NCBI RefSeq assembly: GCF_041346945.1
Contig: NZ_CP166850.1
Location: forward strand, 2,170,001 to 2,234,000
Direction of reading: 5' to 3'
DNA: 64,000 bases
Source of the DNA: Amycolatopsis sp. cg9
GTDB taxonomy: Bacteria > Actinomycetota > Actinomycetes > Mycobacteriales > Pseudonocardiaceae
Position numbers and translations under genes: made by a program. The notes beneath the pieces were generated by a model. The model was not told where the DNA came from. It was given only the letters and a program-made list of their open reading frames with translations, and did no database searches. Numbering within the stretch: position 1 is the stretch's first letter; each line of letters opens with the position of its first letter. This document shows positions 15,519 through 25,072 of this stretch, piece after piece.

Positions 15519-18107
15519 GTGCCGGACGAGCACGACAGCCCGGGAACCGGTCGCCGCACCGATGGTCCGGCCCGGCCGCGGACGGGTAGACGCAGGTCGA
15601 TGGAGGACCAGGGCGGCATCAGCGTCTCGGACGTCGTCGCCAAGACCACCGGCGTGCGGCCGACGCCGCCCCGGGAACCCGAGCAGCCCGGCCGTCGGGC
15701 GGCCGAGCCGCCGTCCCGGGCGCGGGCACCGCAGCCGCCCGCCGAAAACCCAGTACCCACGGACGCGAACCGTCAACCACGCCCCCCGCGCCCCCGCCAG
15801 CCCCGCCGCTCGACCGCGGCGGCCCCGGCCCCGGAGGCCCCGCTCCAGCGCCGCCCCCCGGCGGCCAACCCGGGCCCCCAGCAGACGTCGGCAGCACCCC
15901 AGCCCCCGCGCCGCCCCCGCCGCCCGGGCGCGGACGCGACCCCACCAGCGGACGGCGGCGCACCCCGGCGCCCACTCGACGCCCCCGCCGGCCGGCGCGC
16001 CGCTGCCCCTGACGACGCAGCTCCTCGACGCACCCCCGCCGCCGACGGCCCCGCCCGTCGCGCGAGTGCGCCCGACGACGCAGGCCTGCGCCACCCCGCG
16101 GCCGACTCCGCACGCCGCGCAGGTGCGCCCGACGACGCAGCCCCCCGACGCACGCCCGCCGCCGACGGCCCCGCCCGGCGCGCGGCTGCACCCGACGACG
16201 CAGCCCCTCGCCACCCCGCAGCCCGGCGCGCGGCTGATGGACCTGAGCCTCGCCGTGGTGGGGCTGAAGATGCCGCCACTCGCCTCGCGCCGGCGGTCGA
16301 TGGGCCCGCGCCTCGGCGTGGGGCCGCGCCGGACGGGCCCGCGCCGCACCGCTCTCCCGAGGGAGCCGGGCCGCGGCGCCCCGCGACCGCTCGGCCGGTC
16401 GGGCCGCCCGGGACCCCGGACAGCCCGGCGCCCCGCCGGGGCATCGCGCCCGACGAGAACGCCGGCCGCGCCGCCCTGCCGGAAGGGGCCCGCCGCGGCG
16501 GCGCGCCGGCAGTTCGCCGCCCCGGTGCCACCCCGGACAGCCCGGGACCCCGCCGAGGGGCCGGGCCCGATGACAACACCGGCCACGCCGCCATGCCGGA
16601 AGGGGGCCGCCGCCCGGCGGCCGGCGCCGACGAGAACGCCATGCCCGTACACCCGGCCGCCGCCGGGGTGCCGCCTCGGGCTGCGCTTGATCCGCTGACC
16701 ATGACCGATGAGATGGAAGCGATCGACGAGGCGACCCAGTACCGGCGCAAGATCGATCACACCCTCGCCCGGTTCTCCGCCGCGCACGACGAGATGGAAG
16801 CCGAAGAAGCGAAGCGGCGTGAACGCCGTGAGCGCCTCTCCCCCGCCTCGATCCTCGAGAGCACCCGCACCGCCCTTCAGCGCGTGGTCACCACCACGCC
16901 GCAGGGGGAAAGCGAAGCCGTCTCCGAGGAGCAGGCCGCGCAGACCCGGCTGCAGGAGAAGAAGGCCCGGAAGATCGAGCGCTCGGTGCGGTTCGGGCGG
17001 ATCGCTGCCGCCGTCGTCGCCGGGCTCGTCTTCCTCGGGATCGGGGGCGCGTGGGGCGCCCAAACGTACTTCGACGCGAAGTTCACCCAGGTTTCCGCGC
17101 TCGACGAGAACTCCACCGACATCCAGGACGCCGACGCGCAGGCCAACGACGAGAACTTCCTGATGGTCGGCTCCGACACCCGTGACGGCGCCTCCGCCGA
17201 GGAGGGCGTCGGCACCGCGGACAGCACGCCGGGCGCGCGCAGCGACACCGTGATGGTGGCGCACATCCCCGCCGACCGGAAGCGGGTCGTCGTCACGTCC
17301 TTCCCGCGCGACCTCGAGATCGACCGGCCCGAGTGCCAGCGGTGGGATCCCGCGCAGAGCAAGAACACCGACGAAAAGGTGCCCGAGCAGAAGATCGCGA
17401 AGCTCAACACCGCCTACGCCGTCGGCGGGCCGTCGTGCGTGACGAAGGTGATCCAGCAGATCACCGGGCTGCGGATCAACCACTTCGTCGGCATCGACTT
17501 CAACGGCTTCAAGGAGATGGTCGACGCCGTGCACGGCGTCACCGTCCACAACGAGATCCCGATCGACGACACGATCCTCGGCAAGGTGCTGCTCGAGACC
17601 GGCGACGTCACGATCTCGGGCGACCAGGCGCTGAACTTCGTGCGCGCCCGGCACGTCAAGGGCGACCCGACCTCGGACTACGGGCGGATCAAGCGGCAGC
17701 AGGAGTTCATCGGCGCGCTGCTGAAGAAGGTCATGTCGTCGGACGTCGTGCTCGACCCGGGCAAGCTCAGCGACTTCATCACCGCCTTCGCGAAGGCCAC
17801 CTTCGGCGACAACCTCGGCGTCAAGCAGATGATGACGCTGGCGCAGTCGATGAAGGGCCTCGACGCATCCAAGATCACCTTCCTGACCGTGCCGACGGTC
17901 GGCCTGCCCAACAACCGCGGCAACGAGGTGCTCGTCCGGAGCAAGACGAAGGCCCTCTTCGACGCGCTGCGCAACAACAGCCCGCTGCCCGACCCGAACG
18001 CGCCGATCCCGGCGAGCGAGCAGGCGCCGCCGACCAGCACGTCGAAGTCGAAGACCGGCAGTTCCAAGAGCACCACGACCAGTAAGAAGAGCAGCACCAC
18101 GGGCTGA
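15519..18107 (+). CDS. LytR-CpsA-Psr (LCP) family protein with very long disordered N-terminus
   Basis: 862 aa from the GTG at 15519, preceded by GGAAGGAG. Residues 1-480 are almost only Pro, Ala, Arg, Gly and Asp, with imperfect repeats of the type DDAAPRRTPAADGPARRA. A charged helix (~400-485) precedes one membrane helix (~490-515: IAAAVVAGLVFLGIGGAWGA). The outer LCP domain spans ~545-800, with FLMVGSDTRDG, a phosphate-binding ARSDTVMVAHI, VVTSFPRDLEI and ALNFVRARH. LCP proteins attach teichoic-type polymers or arabinogalactan to peptidoglycan. A Ser/Thr/Lys tail ends the protein; no LytR_C domain follows. Homologue in position of Rv0822c. Confidence 0.88.
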   Translation: MPDEHDSPGTGRRTDGPARPRTGRRRSMEDQGGISVSDVVAKTTGVRPTPPREPEQPGRRAAEPPSRARAPQPPAENPVPTDANRQPRPPRPRQPRRSTAAAPAPEAPLQRRPPAANPGPQQTSAAPQPPRRPRRPGADATPPADGGAPRRPLDAPAGRRAAAPDDAAPRRTPAADGPARRASAPDDAGLRHPAADSARRAGAPDDAAPRRTPAADGPARRAAAPDDAAPRHPAARRAADGPEPRRGGAEDAATRLAPAVDGPAPRRGAAPDGPAPHRSPEGAGPRRPATARPVGPPGTPDSPAPRRGIAPDENAGRAALPEGARRGGAPAVRRPGATPDSPGPRRGAGPDDNTGHAAMPEGGRRPAAGADENAMPVHPAAAGVPPRAALDPLTMTDEMEAIDEATQYRRKIDHTLARFSAAHDEMEAEEAKRRERRERLSPASILESTRTALQRVVTTTPQGESEAVSEEQAAQTRLQEKKARKIERSVRFGRIAAAVVAGLVFLGIGGAWGAQTYFDAKFTQVSALDENSTDIQDADAQANDENFLMVGSDTRDGASAEEGVGTADSTPGARSDTVMVAHIPADRKRVVVTSFPRDLEIDRPECQRWDPAQSKNTDEKVPEQKIAKLNTAYAVGGPSCVTKVIQQITGLRINHFVGIDFNGFKEMVDAVHGVTVHNEIPIDDTILGKVLLETGDVTISGDQALNFVRARHVKGDPTSDYGRIKRQQEFIGALLKKVMSSDVVLDPGKLSDFITAFAKATFGDNLGVKQMMTLAQSMKGLDASKITFLTVPTVGLPNNRGNEVLVRSKTKALFDALRNNSPLPDPNAPIPASEQAPPTSTSKSKTGSSKSTTTSKKSSTTG
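15960..16600 (+). repeat. Imperfect coding repeats in the LCP cytoplasmic tail
   Basis: Within the LCP gene, GC-rich sequence encodes recurrent Ala/Pro/Arg/Asp units (for example GPARRA.APDDA at several points between 15970 and 16240, then PDSP.PRRG at ~16410 and ~16540). Repetition makes long open frames on the other strand that I do not regard as genes. The segment is probably an intrinsically disordered cytoplasmic region. Confidence 0.6.
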
Positions 18108-18129
18108 TCCGCGAGGATCGTTAGACCGG

Positions 18130-18151
18130 GTTCACGTGCGGTTCACCCGGA
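18130..18151 (+). promoter_or_regulatory. PHO box (PhoP-binding direct repeats) upstream of phoU
   Basis: Two adjacent 11-bp direct repeats, GTTCACGTGCG and GTTCACCCGGA, match the GTTCACC-type PHO boxes known from Streptomyces PhoP regulons. The box ends 39 bp before the phoU start, a position suited to activation or repression during phosphate starvation. Confidence 0.8.
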
Positions 18152-18190
18152 GATGCGGTGTTTGGTCACGGTTGCCCGTAGGGTTGGGCC

Positions 18191-18856
18191 ATGCGTGAGG
18201 CTTACCATGTCGAACTCGAACAGCTCGCCGACCACCTGGCCGCCATGTCGGTCCAGGTCGCCGACGCCATGGAGCGGGCCACGAGGGCACTGCTGGAGGT
18301 CGATCTCAGTCTCGCCGAGCAGGTGATCAGCGACGACGCCAAGGTCGACGACGCGCGGGCCCAGTGCGAGGAGCAGGCGTACGCCCTGCTGGCCCTGCAG
18401 GCGCCCGTCGCCACCGACCTGCGTACCGTCCTGGCCGCGATCCACGCCGCGGAAAGCCTGGAGCGGATGGGCGATCTGGCGCTGCACGTGGCGAAGGCCG
18501 CGCGGCGCCGCCACCCCGACCCGGTGCTGCCCGAGGCCGTGCGCCCGTACTTCGCCGAGATGGGCGAGGTCGCGGTCAAGCTGGCGCGCTCGACCGAGCA
18601 GGTCATCAAGACGAAGGACGTCGAAGCGGCGAAGACGCTCGAGTCCGACGACGACCAGGTGGACGACATCCACCGCCACCTGTTCACGGTCCTGATGGAC
18701 CGCGAGTGGCCGCACGGCGTCGCCGCGGCGGTCGACGTCACCCTCCTCGGCCGCTTCTACGAGCGCTACGCCGACCACGCGGTGTCGGTCGCGAAGCGGA
18801 TGATCTTCGTGGTCACCGGCAAGATGCCGGGCTACGGCTCGGACGACGACATCTGA
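18191..18856 (+). CDS. phoU: Phosphate signalling complex protein PhoU
   Basis: 221 aa. PhoU links the PstSCAB transporter to the phosphate sensor kinase and restrains uptake when phosphate is plentiful. Two three-helix repeats are seen, each with the E/DxxxD-type metal cluster: [25 protein letters not shown] (~75-100) and [24 protein letters not shown] (~180-205). Length is normal. It faces the pst operon (convergent), with two terminators between, and has its own PHO box. Homologous in position to phoY2 (Rv0821c). Confidence 0.95.
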   Translation: MREAYHVELEQLADHLAAMSVQVADAMERATRALLEVDLSLAEQVISDDAKVDDARAQCEEQAYALLALQAPVATDLRTVLAAIHAAESLERMGDLALHVAKAARRRHPDPVLPEAVRPYFAEMGEVAVKLARSTEQVIKTKDVEAAKTLESDDDQVDDIHRHLFTVLMDREWPHGVAAAVDVTLLGRFYERYADHAVSVAKRMIFVVTGKMPGYGSDDDI

Positions 18857-18870
18857 GCCGCACCAACGAG

Positions 18871-18905
18871 AACTGCCCCCGGCCCACGCCGGGGGCAGTT
18901 TTTTT
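18871..18905 (+). terminator. Rho-independent terminator of phoU
   Basis: A perfect 13-bp stem (18871-18883 with 18888-18900; AACTGCCCCCGGC and its complement), 4-nt loop CCAC, and a run of seven T ending at 18905. Confidence 0.92.
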
Positions 18906-18925
18906 GCTCCACTTAGGACAAAAGA

Positions 18926-18968
18926 AAGGCCTTTCTCGCCGACCCCGAGCACCGGCGAGAAAGGCCTT
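18926..18968 (-). terminator. Terminator of the pst operon
   Basis: A perfect 16-bp stem (18926-18941 with 18953-18968) and 11-nt loop. Read on the minus strand it is followed by T-rich sequence (TTTCTTTT), so it ends transcription running out of pstB. Confidence 0.88.
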
Positions 18969-18984
18969 CCGCGACAACGACAAC

Positions 18985-19761
18985 TCAGCCGAAGCGGCCG
19001 GAAATGTAATCCTCCGTGGCTTTTTCGTCCGGGTTGGAGAAGATCTTCTCCGTGTCGTTGAGCTCCACCAGCCGGCCCGGCTGCCCGACGCCGGCGAGGT
19101 TGAAGAACGCCGTCTGGTCGGAAACCCGCGCTGCCTGCTGCATGTTGTGCGTGACGATGACGATCGTGTAGTCCTTCTTCAGCTCGCCGATCAGGTCCTC
19201 GATCGCGAGCGTCGAAATCGGGTCCAGCGCCGAGCACGGCTCGTCCATCAGCAGGACGTCCGGCTGGACCGCGATCGCGCGGGCGATGCACAGACGCTGC
19301 TGCTGACCACCCGAGAGGCCGCCGCCCGGCTTGTTGAGGCGGTCCTTGACCTCGTTCCACAGGTTCGCGCCGCGCAGGGCGCGCTCGGCGATGTCGTCGA
19401 GGGTCTTCTTCCCCTTGGTACCACCCAGCTTCAGGCCCGCGACGACGTTGTCCTTGATGGACATCGTCGGGAACGGGTTGGGGCGCTGGAACACCATGCC
19501 GATCGTGCGGCGCACCTGGACCGGGTCGACCGACGACGCGTAGATGTTCTCGCCGTCCAGCAGGACGTCACCCTCGACGCGGGCGCCGGGGATCACTTCG
19601 TGCATGCGGTTGAGCGTGCGCAGCACCGTCGACTTGCCACAGCCCGACGGGCCGATGAACGCGGTGACGTTGCGCGGCGGCACGGACAGGGTGACGCCGT
19701 CCACGGCGTGGAACTTGCCGTAGTAGATGTCGACGTCCTTGACATCGATTCGCTTGGCCAT
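18985..19761 (-). CDS. pstB: Phosphate ABC transporter ATP-binding protein PstB
   Basis: 258 aa. ATPase driving high-affinity phosphate import. Walker [10 protein letters not shown] at 37-45, Q-loop FQRPNPFP, signature LSGGQQQRL, Walker [13 protein letters not shown] and switch His in VTHNMQQA are all intact; GKFHAVDGV is the usual PstB opening. Last gene of pstSCAB on the minus strand, 10 bp after pstA, followed by a strong terminator. Confidence 0.97.
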   Translation of the reverse strand: MAKRIDVKDVDIYYGKFHAVDGVTLSVPPRNVTAFIGPSGCGKSTVLRTLNRMHEVIPGARVEGDVLLDGENIYASSVDPVQVRRTIGMVFQRPNPFPTMSIKDNVVAGLKLGGTKGKKTLDDIAERALRGANLWNEVKDRLNKPGGGLSGGQQQRLCIARAIAVQPDVLLMDEPCSALDPISTLAIEDLIGELKKDYTIVIVTHNMQQAARVSDQTAFFNLAGVGQPGRLVELNDTEKIFSNPDEKATEDYISGRFG

Positions 19762-19771
19762 CAGGAACAGC

Positions 19772-20686
19772 TCACTTCTTCTTCGGGGCGACGAGGCGCG
19801 CGAACACGGTGGCGAGGAGGTTGATCAGCGCGATGATGAGCACCAGGGTCAGCGCCGCGCCCCAGATGCGGTCGAAGCCGACCGAGCCGGGATCCATCGA
19901 GTTGGTGACGCGTTCGTTGTTCATCAACAGCGGGAGCGCCGCCTGTTCGCCGCTGAAGATGTCCCAGTTCGTGTAGGCGGAATAGCCGACCAGGACCAGC
20001 AGCGGCGCGGTCTCGCCCATCACGCGGGCCAGCGCCATCATGACGCCGCCGACGATGCCGGACATCGCCGTCGGGAGCACGATCTTCATGATCGTCTTCC
20101 ACTTCGGCACGCCCAGCGCGTAGGAGGCCTCGCGCAGGTCGTCCGGGACGATCCGCAGCATCTCCTCCGACGAGCGGACGACCACCGGGATCATCAGCAG
20201 CACCAGGGCCAGCGAAACCGCGAAACCGCTGCGCGGCAGGCCGAACGTGGTGATCCAGAGCGCGTAGATGAACAGCGCGGCGACGATCGAGGGGACACCG
20301 GAGAGGATGTCGACCATGAACGTCGTGGCCTTCGCGAGCTTGCCCCGGCCGTACTCGACGAGGTAGATCGCGACGAGCATGCCGATCGGCACCGCGATGA
20401 TCGCGCAGACGAGTCCCTGCAGGAGGCTGCCGATGATCGCGTGCAGCACCCCGCCGCCGACCTCGTCGGACAGGTAGTTGCCCAGGTCCTGGGACCACCA
20501 GTTGGTGTACGGGATGCGCTTGATGCCGTTCGCGATCACCGTGTAGAGCACCCACACCAGCGGGACGACGGCGATCAGGAACGACAGCCAGACCAGCACC
20601 GTTGCGATGCCGTTCTTGACCTTGCGGGCCAGGCTGACCTGCTGGAACGCGGGGGTCGTGGCAGGGGCTTCGAGCGTGGTGGTCAT
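19772..20686 (-). CDS. pstA: Phosphate ABC transporter permease PstA
   Basis: 304 aa from the ATG at 20686. Six hydrophobic helices; the EAA loop is visible in [22 protein letters not shown], which contacts PstB. It lies 2 bp after pstC and 10 bp before pstB, so the three are surely co-translated. It pairs with PstC to form the membrane channel for phosphate released by PstS. Confidence 0.96.
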   Translation of the reverse strand: MTTTLEAPATTPAFQQVSLARKVKNGIATVLVWLSFLIAVVPLVWVLYTVIANGIKRIPYTNWWSQDLGNYLSDEVGGGVLHAIIGSLLQGLVCAIIAVPIGMLVAIYLVEYGRGKLAKATTFMVDILSGVPSIVAALFIYALWITTFGLPRSGFAVSLALVLLMIPVVVRSSEEMLRIVPDDLREASYALGVPKWKTIMKIVLPTAMSGIVGGVMMALARVMGETAPLLVLVGYSAYTNWDIFSGEQAALPLLMNNERVTNSMDPGSVGFDRIWGAALTLVLIIALINLLATVFARLVAPKKK

Positions 20687-20688
20687 GC

Positions 20689-21753
20689 TCAGTCTCCCTT
20701 CTTGCCGATGACGGACCGCGCCGCGAAGTTGACGAGGAACGTGAGCACGAACAGCACCAGGCCGGCCGCGATGTACGCGCCGGCCGAGATCTCGTTGTTG
20801 AACTCGCTGTAGTTCGCGGCGATCTTCGAGGCGAAGGTGGCACCGCCGTCGAAGAGGCTCCAGTCGAAGTTCTTGCCCTGCGGGATCAGCAGGATGACGG
20901 CCAGGGCGATCGTCTCGCCGAGCGCGCGGCCGAGACCGAGCATGGACGCGCCGATGTACCCGGCCTTGCCGAACGGCAGCACCGTTGTGCGGATGACCTC
21001 CCACCGGGTGGCACCGAGGGCGAGCGCGCCCTCCATGTGCGGGGTGGGCGTGCGTTCGAAGACCTCGCGCGAGAGCGACGTGATGATCGGCAGGATCATC
21101 ACGGCCAGCACGATGCCGGCGGTGAAGATCGTGCCGCGCACGCTCGGCGCGACGTTGCCGGGCGCCAGCAGCGGGAACCACGAGAACGTGGTGTTGATCC
21201 ACTGCGAGAACGGCTCGATCGCCGGCGCGAAGACCAGGATGCCCCACAGGCCGAAGATGATCGACGGCACCGCGGCGAGCAGGTCGATGACGTACGCGAA
21301 CGGCCGCGCGAGCCGCTTCGGCGCGTACTGGGTCAGGAACAGCGCGATGCCCAGCGAGACCGGCATCGCGATGATCAGCGCCACGACCGACGTCGCCACG
21401 GTGACCTCGAGCAGGTCGAGGATGCCGAACGACATGTTGGCGGGGTCGTTGGTCGACCAGCCGTGGTTCGTCAGGAAGTTGACGTTGTCGGCCTGCAGCG
21501 CCGGGATCGCCTGGATGAGCAGGAAGAGCCCGATCAGGCCGATCAGGGCGACGACGAAGACACCTGCCCCGGTGGTCAGGTTCTGGAAGATGCGGTCACC
21601 GGGCCGCTTCTTCGGTTTCTCGCTCGCGGGCGGCTGCGGCGCCGCCGGGGAGCCTGGTTGCTCCGAAATCGGGACCTCCGGGGGCGTCGTGGCGGACGAC
21701 GAACGCCCACCGGGGTCGCCGGTGGGCGTTCGCGTCGAGGATGACTCGCTCAT
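20689..21753 (-). CDS. pstC: Phosphate ABC transporter permease PstC
   Basis: 354 aa. An N-terminal cytoplasmic Pro/Ser-rich tail of ~50 residues precedes six membrane helices, beginning GVFVVALIGLIGLFLLIQAI. The EAA loop reads GALALGATRWEVIRTTVLPFG, and the PstC-typical VPSIIFGLWGILVF is present. The long tail is common in actinobacterial PstC. Start 51 bp after the pstS stop. Confidence 0.96.
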   Translation of the reverse strand: MSESSSTRTPTGDPGGRSSSATTPPEVPISEQPGSPAAPQPPASEKPKKRPGDRIFQNLTTGAGVFVVALIGLIGLFLLIQAIPALQADNVNFLTNHGWSTNDPANMSFGILDLLEVTVATSVVALIIAMPVSLGIALFLTQYAPKRLARPFAYVIDLLAAVPSIIFGLWGILVFAPAIEPFSQWINTTFSWFPLLAPGNVAPSVRGTIFTAGIVLAVMILPIITSLSREVFERTPTPHMEGALALGATRWEVIRTTVLPFGKAGYIGASMLGLGRALGETIALAVILLIPQGKNFDWSLFDGGATFASKIAANYSEFNNEISAGAYIAAGLVLFVLTFLVNFAARSVIGKKGD

Positions 21754-21804
21754 CAGCTACTTCTGACCAGCCTCTATCACTCGGATGTCAGTCGCAATGC
21801 CGGG

Positions 21805-22935
21805 TCAGGAGATCGCCTTGACGGCGGCCAGGACCTTGGTCTGCAGCGACTGCGGGATCGGCACGTAGCCCTTGGCGGACAGCGGCTGCTGACCGTCGGT
21901 GGCGGCCACCGTCAGGAACGCCTTGACGGCCTTCGCGACGTCCGGGTTCGCGTACTTCGAGCAGACGATCTCGTAGGTCGTCAGCAGCAGCGGGTAGGCA
22001 CCCGGGGTGTTGCTGGCGTAGATGCCGTTGAGGTCGAGCGCGAGGTCGTTCGAGCCGTCCTTGAGGAACTTCGCCGCGTCGAGGGACTTCGCCACGTTCG
22101 CCGCGTTGAGCTCGACGCCGCCGGAGCCGCTGTCGATGAGGGCCGGGGTCAGGCCGTCCTTGGCGAACGCGCCCTCGACGTAGGTGATGCCGCCGTCGGA
22201 GGCCTTCACCGCGGTCGCGACACCGTTGGAGCCCTGCGCACCGTTGCCGACGCCGCCGTTGAACTTCTTGCCGGCACCCTTGGTCCAGTCGGCCTTCGCC
22301 GCGGCGCCCAGGTACTTCTGGAAGTTGTCGGTGGTGCCCGACTCGTCGGCGCGGGAGACGACCTGGATCGGCTTGTCCGGCAGGTTCAGGCTCTCGTTGC
22401 CCTTGACCGCCTTGATGGCCGGGTCGTTCCACTTGGTGATGCCACCGCTGAAGATCTTGGCGGTCACCGACGGGGTCAGCGTCAGCTTGTCCACACCGGA
22501 CAGCTTGTACGCGACCGCGATCGGGCCGACGACCAGCGGGATGTTCCAGGCGTCGCTGGCGCAGCGGGCCTTGGCGGCCGCGGCGTCGGCGTCCTTGATC
22601 GGGGAGTCCGAGCCGCCGAAGTCGATCTGGTTGGCGTTGAACTGCTTGACGCCCGCGCCCGAACCGCTCGGGTTGTAGTTGACCTGCTGGCCGGCGCACT
22701 TCTTGCTGTACTGCTGCGTGAAGATGTCGATGGCGTTCTTCTGGGCCGACGAACCCTCGGCGGAGAGCGGGCTCTTGCCACCGCACTCCACGTCGGCGGT
22801 GCCGGTCGCAGCGGGCGCCGAAGCCGAGTTCGAGCTGCCGCTGTTGGTCGCCGCGGGGTCGGAACCACAGGCGGCGAGCACGAGGGCGGCGCTCGCGACG
22901 ATGCCCACCGCGCTCAGGGGCCGCATGATCTTCAC
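21805..22935 (-). CDS. pstS: Phosphate-binding lipoprotein PstS
   Basis: 376 aa from the GTG at 22935, chosen because GGAGG lies 8 nt before it. The signal peptide ends in a lipobox, LVLAAC, with the lipidated Cys at residue 23. Mature protein shows phosphate-binding stretches LSAEGSSAQKNA, DFGGSDSPI and SRADESGTTDNFQKYL. It captures phosphate outside the membrane for PstC/PstA. First gene of the operon, under a PHO box. Confidence 0.97.
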   Translation of the reverse strand: MKIMRPLSAVGIVASAALVLAACGSDPAATNSGSSNSASAPAATGTADVECGGKSPLSAEGSSAQKNAIDIFTQQYSKKCAGQQVNYNPSGSGAGVKQFNANQIDFGGSDSPIKDADAAAAKARCASDAWNIPLVVGPIAVAYKLSGVDKLTLTPSVTAKIFSGGITKWNDPAIKAVKGNESLNLPDKPIQVVSRADESGTTDNFQKYLGAAAKADWTKGAGKKFNGGVGNGAQGSNGVATAVKASDGGITYVEGAFAKDGLTPALIDSGSGGVELNAANVAKSLDAAKFLKDGSNDLALDLNGIYASNTPGAYPLLLTTYEIVCSKYANPDVAKAVKAFLTVAATDGQQPLSAKGYVPIPQSLQTKVLAAVKAIS

Positions 22936-23030
22936 TGCTGTTTCCTCCATCAGGAGCTTGACCGGGTCGTCGCGGCGTGCTGCCGCGCCGGATCCGGACA
23001 TTAGGCAGCGCCGGTGGACGGGTGCCCCTC

Positions 23031-23052
23031 TCCAGATGAACGAAAAGTGAAC
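23031..23052 (-). promoter_or_regulatory. PHO box upstream of pstS
   Basis: Read on the minus strand, two adjacent 11-bp repeats GTTCACTTTTC and GTTCATCTGGA fit the PhoP-binding consensus. The box lies ~95 bp upstream of the pstS start, so an activated promoter with a 5' leader of several tens of nucleotides is expected. Confidence 0.8.
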
Positions 23053-23160
23053 AAGGCTCCGGATGTGAGGAGTGCTACTACCCCGATAGGGTGCCGTGTC
23101 CGGGCCGTGACCTGCGTGTTCGCACACCGTGACGAGGCGTTCGCGCCGCGTCCACCGTGG

Positions 23161-24066
23161 TCACCGACCGTACTGCACGTCGGTTTCGTAACGCGCAAAC
23201 CCGAGCTTCGTGTAGACCGCGAGCGCCGGTGCGTTGTCGCCCTCGACGTACAGGATGATCTGCCGCAGCCCCCGGCCCGCGAGGTACCGCAACCCCGCCA
23301 GGGTCAGCGCCCGGCCGAGGCCGCCACCCTGCGCGGCCGGGTCGACGCCGACGACGTAGACCTCGCCGACGCGCTCGCCGCCGAACCGGCCCGGGGTGGG
23401 CTCGTGCACCTTCGTCCAGTGGAAGCCGATGACGGTCCCGTCCTCCTCCGCGAGGAAGAAGCCGTCCGCGTCGAACCACGGCCGCCGCTCGTCGGCGCGG
23501 ACGTCGTCGGCGGTCAGCGCGCCCTGCTCGGGGTGCCAGTCGAAGGCCCGCGCGTTCACCTTGACCACGGCGTCCTCGTCCTGGCCCGGCACGAACGTCC
23601 GCAGCGTGACGCCGGCGCGCAGCACCGGCTCCGGCCAGTCCGCGTCCTCGACGCCGGCGTGGAGGATCAGCAGCTCGCGCTTGCGCTCCAGGCCGGTCTT
23701 AAGCGCCAGTTTCCGCGCGGCGGGGTGGTCGCCGTGCGCCCAGAGCCGGAAGCCGACCGCGGCGCGCTCGTCGAGCGCCTGGAGCAGCTTCGCGCCGTAG
23801 CCGCGGTTGCGGTGGGCCGGGTGCACGAAGAGCTCCGCGACCTGGTGCCCGAAGGAGTCGCCGGTGGTGTCGAGGTGGGCGTAGCCGACGACCTCGTCTT
23901 CGACGCAGGCGACCAGGTGCTCACCGCCGTCGAACTCACCGGGCAGCGGCCCGCCGGGCTCGACTTCGGGTCGCCCGTCGGCCTCGCGGACGGCCACCAG
24001 CAGCCCGCGGACGTCGTCGAGCTGCTTGTCGTCCAGTTCCTGGCGCCACTCGCCTTCTCCGGTCAC
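23161..24066 (-). CDS. mshD: Mycothiol synthase (MshD)
   Basis: 301 aa from the GTG at 24066. It acetylates Cys-GlcN-Ins with acetyl-CoA, the last step of mycothiol synthesis. Two tandem GNAT domains are seen: the N-terminal half contains FVHPAHRNRGYGAKLLQAL, and the C-terminal, catalytically active half has VYVVGVDPAAQGGGLGRALT and LYVEGDNAPALAVYTKLGF. Homologue in position of Rv0819. Upstream neighbour is glnR on the same strand with palindromic repeats between. Confidence 0.95.
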   Translation of the reverse strand: MTGEGEWRQELDDKQLDDVRGLLVAVREADGRPEVEPGGPLPGEFDGGEHLVACVEDEVVGYAHLDTTGDSFGHQVAELFVHPAHRNRGYGAKLLQALDERAAVGFRLWAHGDHPAARKLALKTGLERKRELLILHAGVEDADWPEPVLRAGVTLRTFVPGQDEDAVVKVNARAFDWHPEQGALTADDVRADERRPWFDADGFFLAEEDGTVIGFHWTKVHEPTPGRFGGERVGEVYVVGVDPAAQGGGLGRALTLAGLRYLAGRGLRQIILYVEGDNAPALAVYTKLGFARYETDVQYGR

Positions 24067-24087
24067 CCTGCGACCGTACCCGCGAGC

Positions 24088-24148
24088 CCGCACTTTCACG
24101 TGAAAGTGCGGCTTTGCGTTTCAAAGTGGCACTTTCACGTGAAAGTGC
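24088..24148. repeat. Two near-identical long palindromes between glnR and mshD
   Basis: A 24-bp perfect palindrome at 24088-24111 (centre CACGTG, arms CCGCACTTTCAC) and a 20-bp perfect palindrome at 24129-24148 with the same core GCACTTTCACGTGAAAGTGC; centres are 39 bp apart. They lie just upstream of the mshD start and downstream of glnR. They could be operator sites of an unknown regulator, hairpins in the glnR 3' end, or members of an interspersed palindromic family. Confidence 0.85.
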
Positions 24149-24206
24149 GGCTTGGGCGCCGAGGCAACGCGACGGCTGTCACCGCGTCCTGAGAGGTGTG
24201 ACGGCG

Positions 24207-25052
<846 letters not shown>

Positions 25053-25072
25053 TCACACCTGGAGAAACCCCG

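Noticed and set aside
15417..17654. Very long minus-strand open frame opposite the LCP gene
   Set aside because: Composition is that of the complementary strand of a GC-rich gene; no domain is seen, and the plus-strand protein has clear LCP and TM features.
24088..24148. Palindromes as glnR terminator
   Set aside because: They have no loop (the arms meet in CACGTG) and no T-run, so a simple intrinsic terminator is unlikely.
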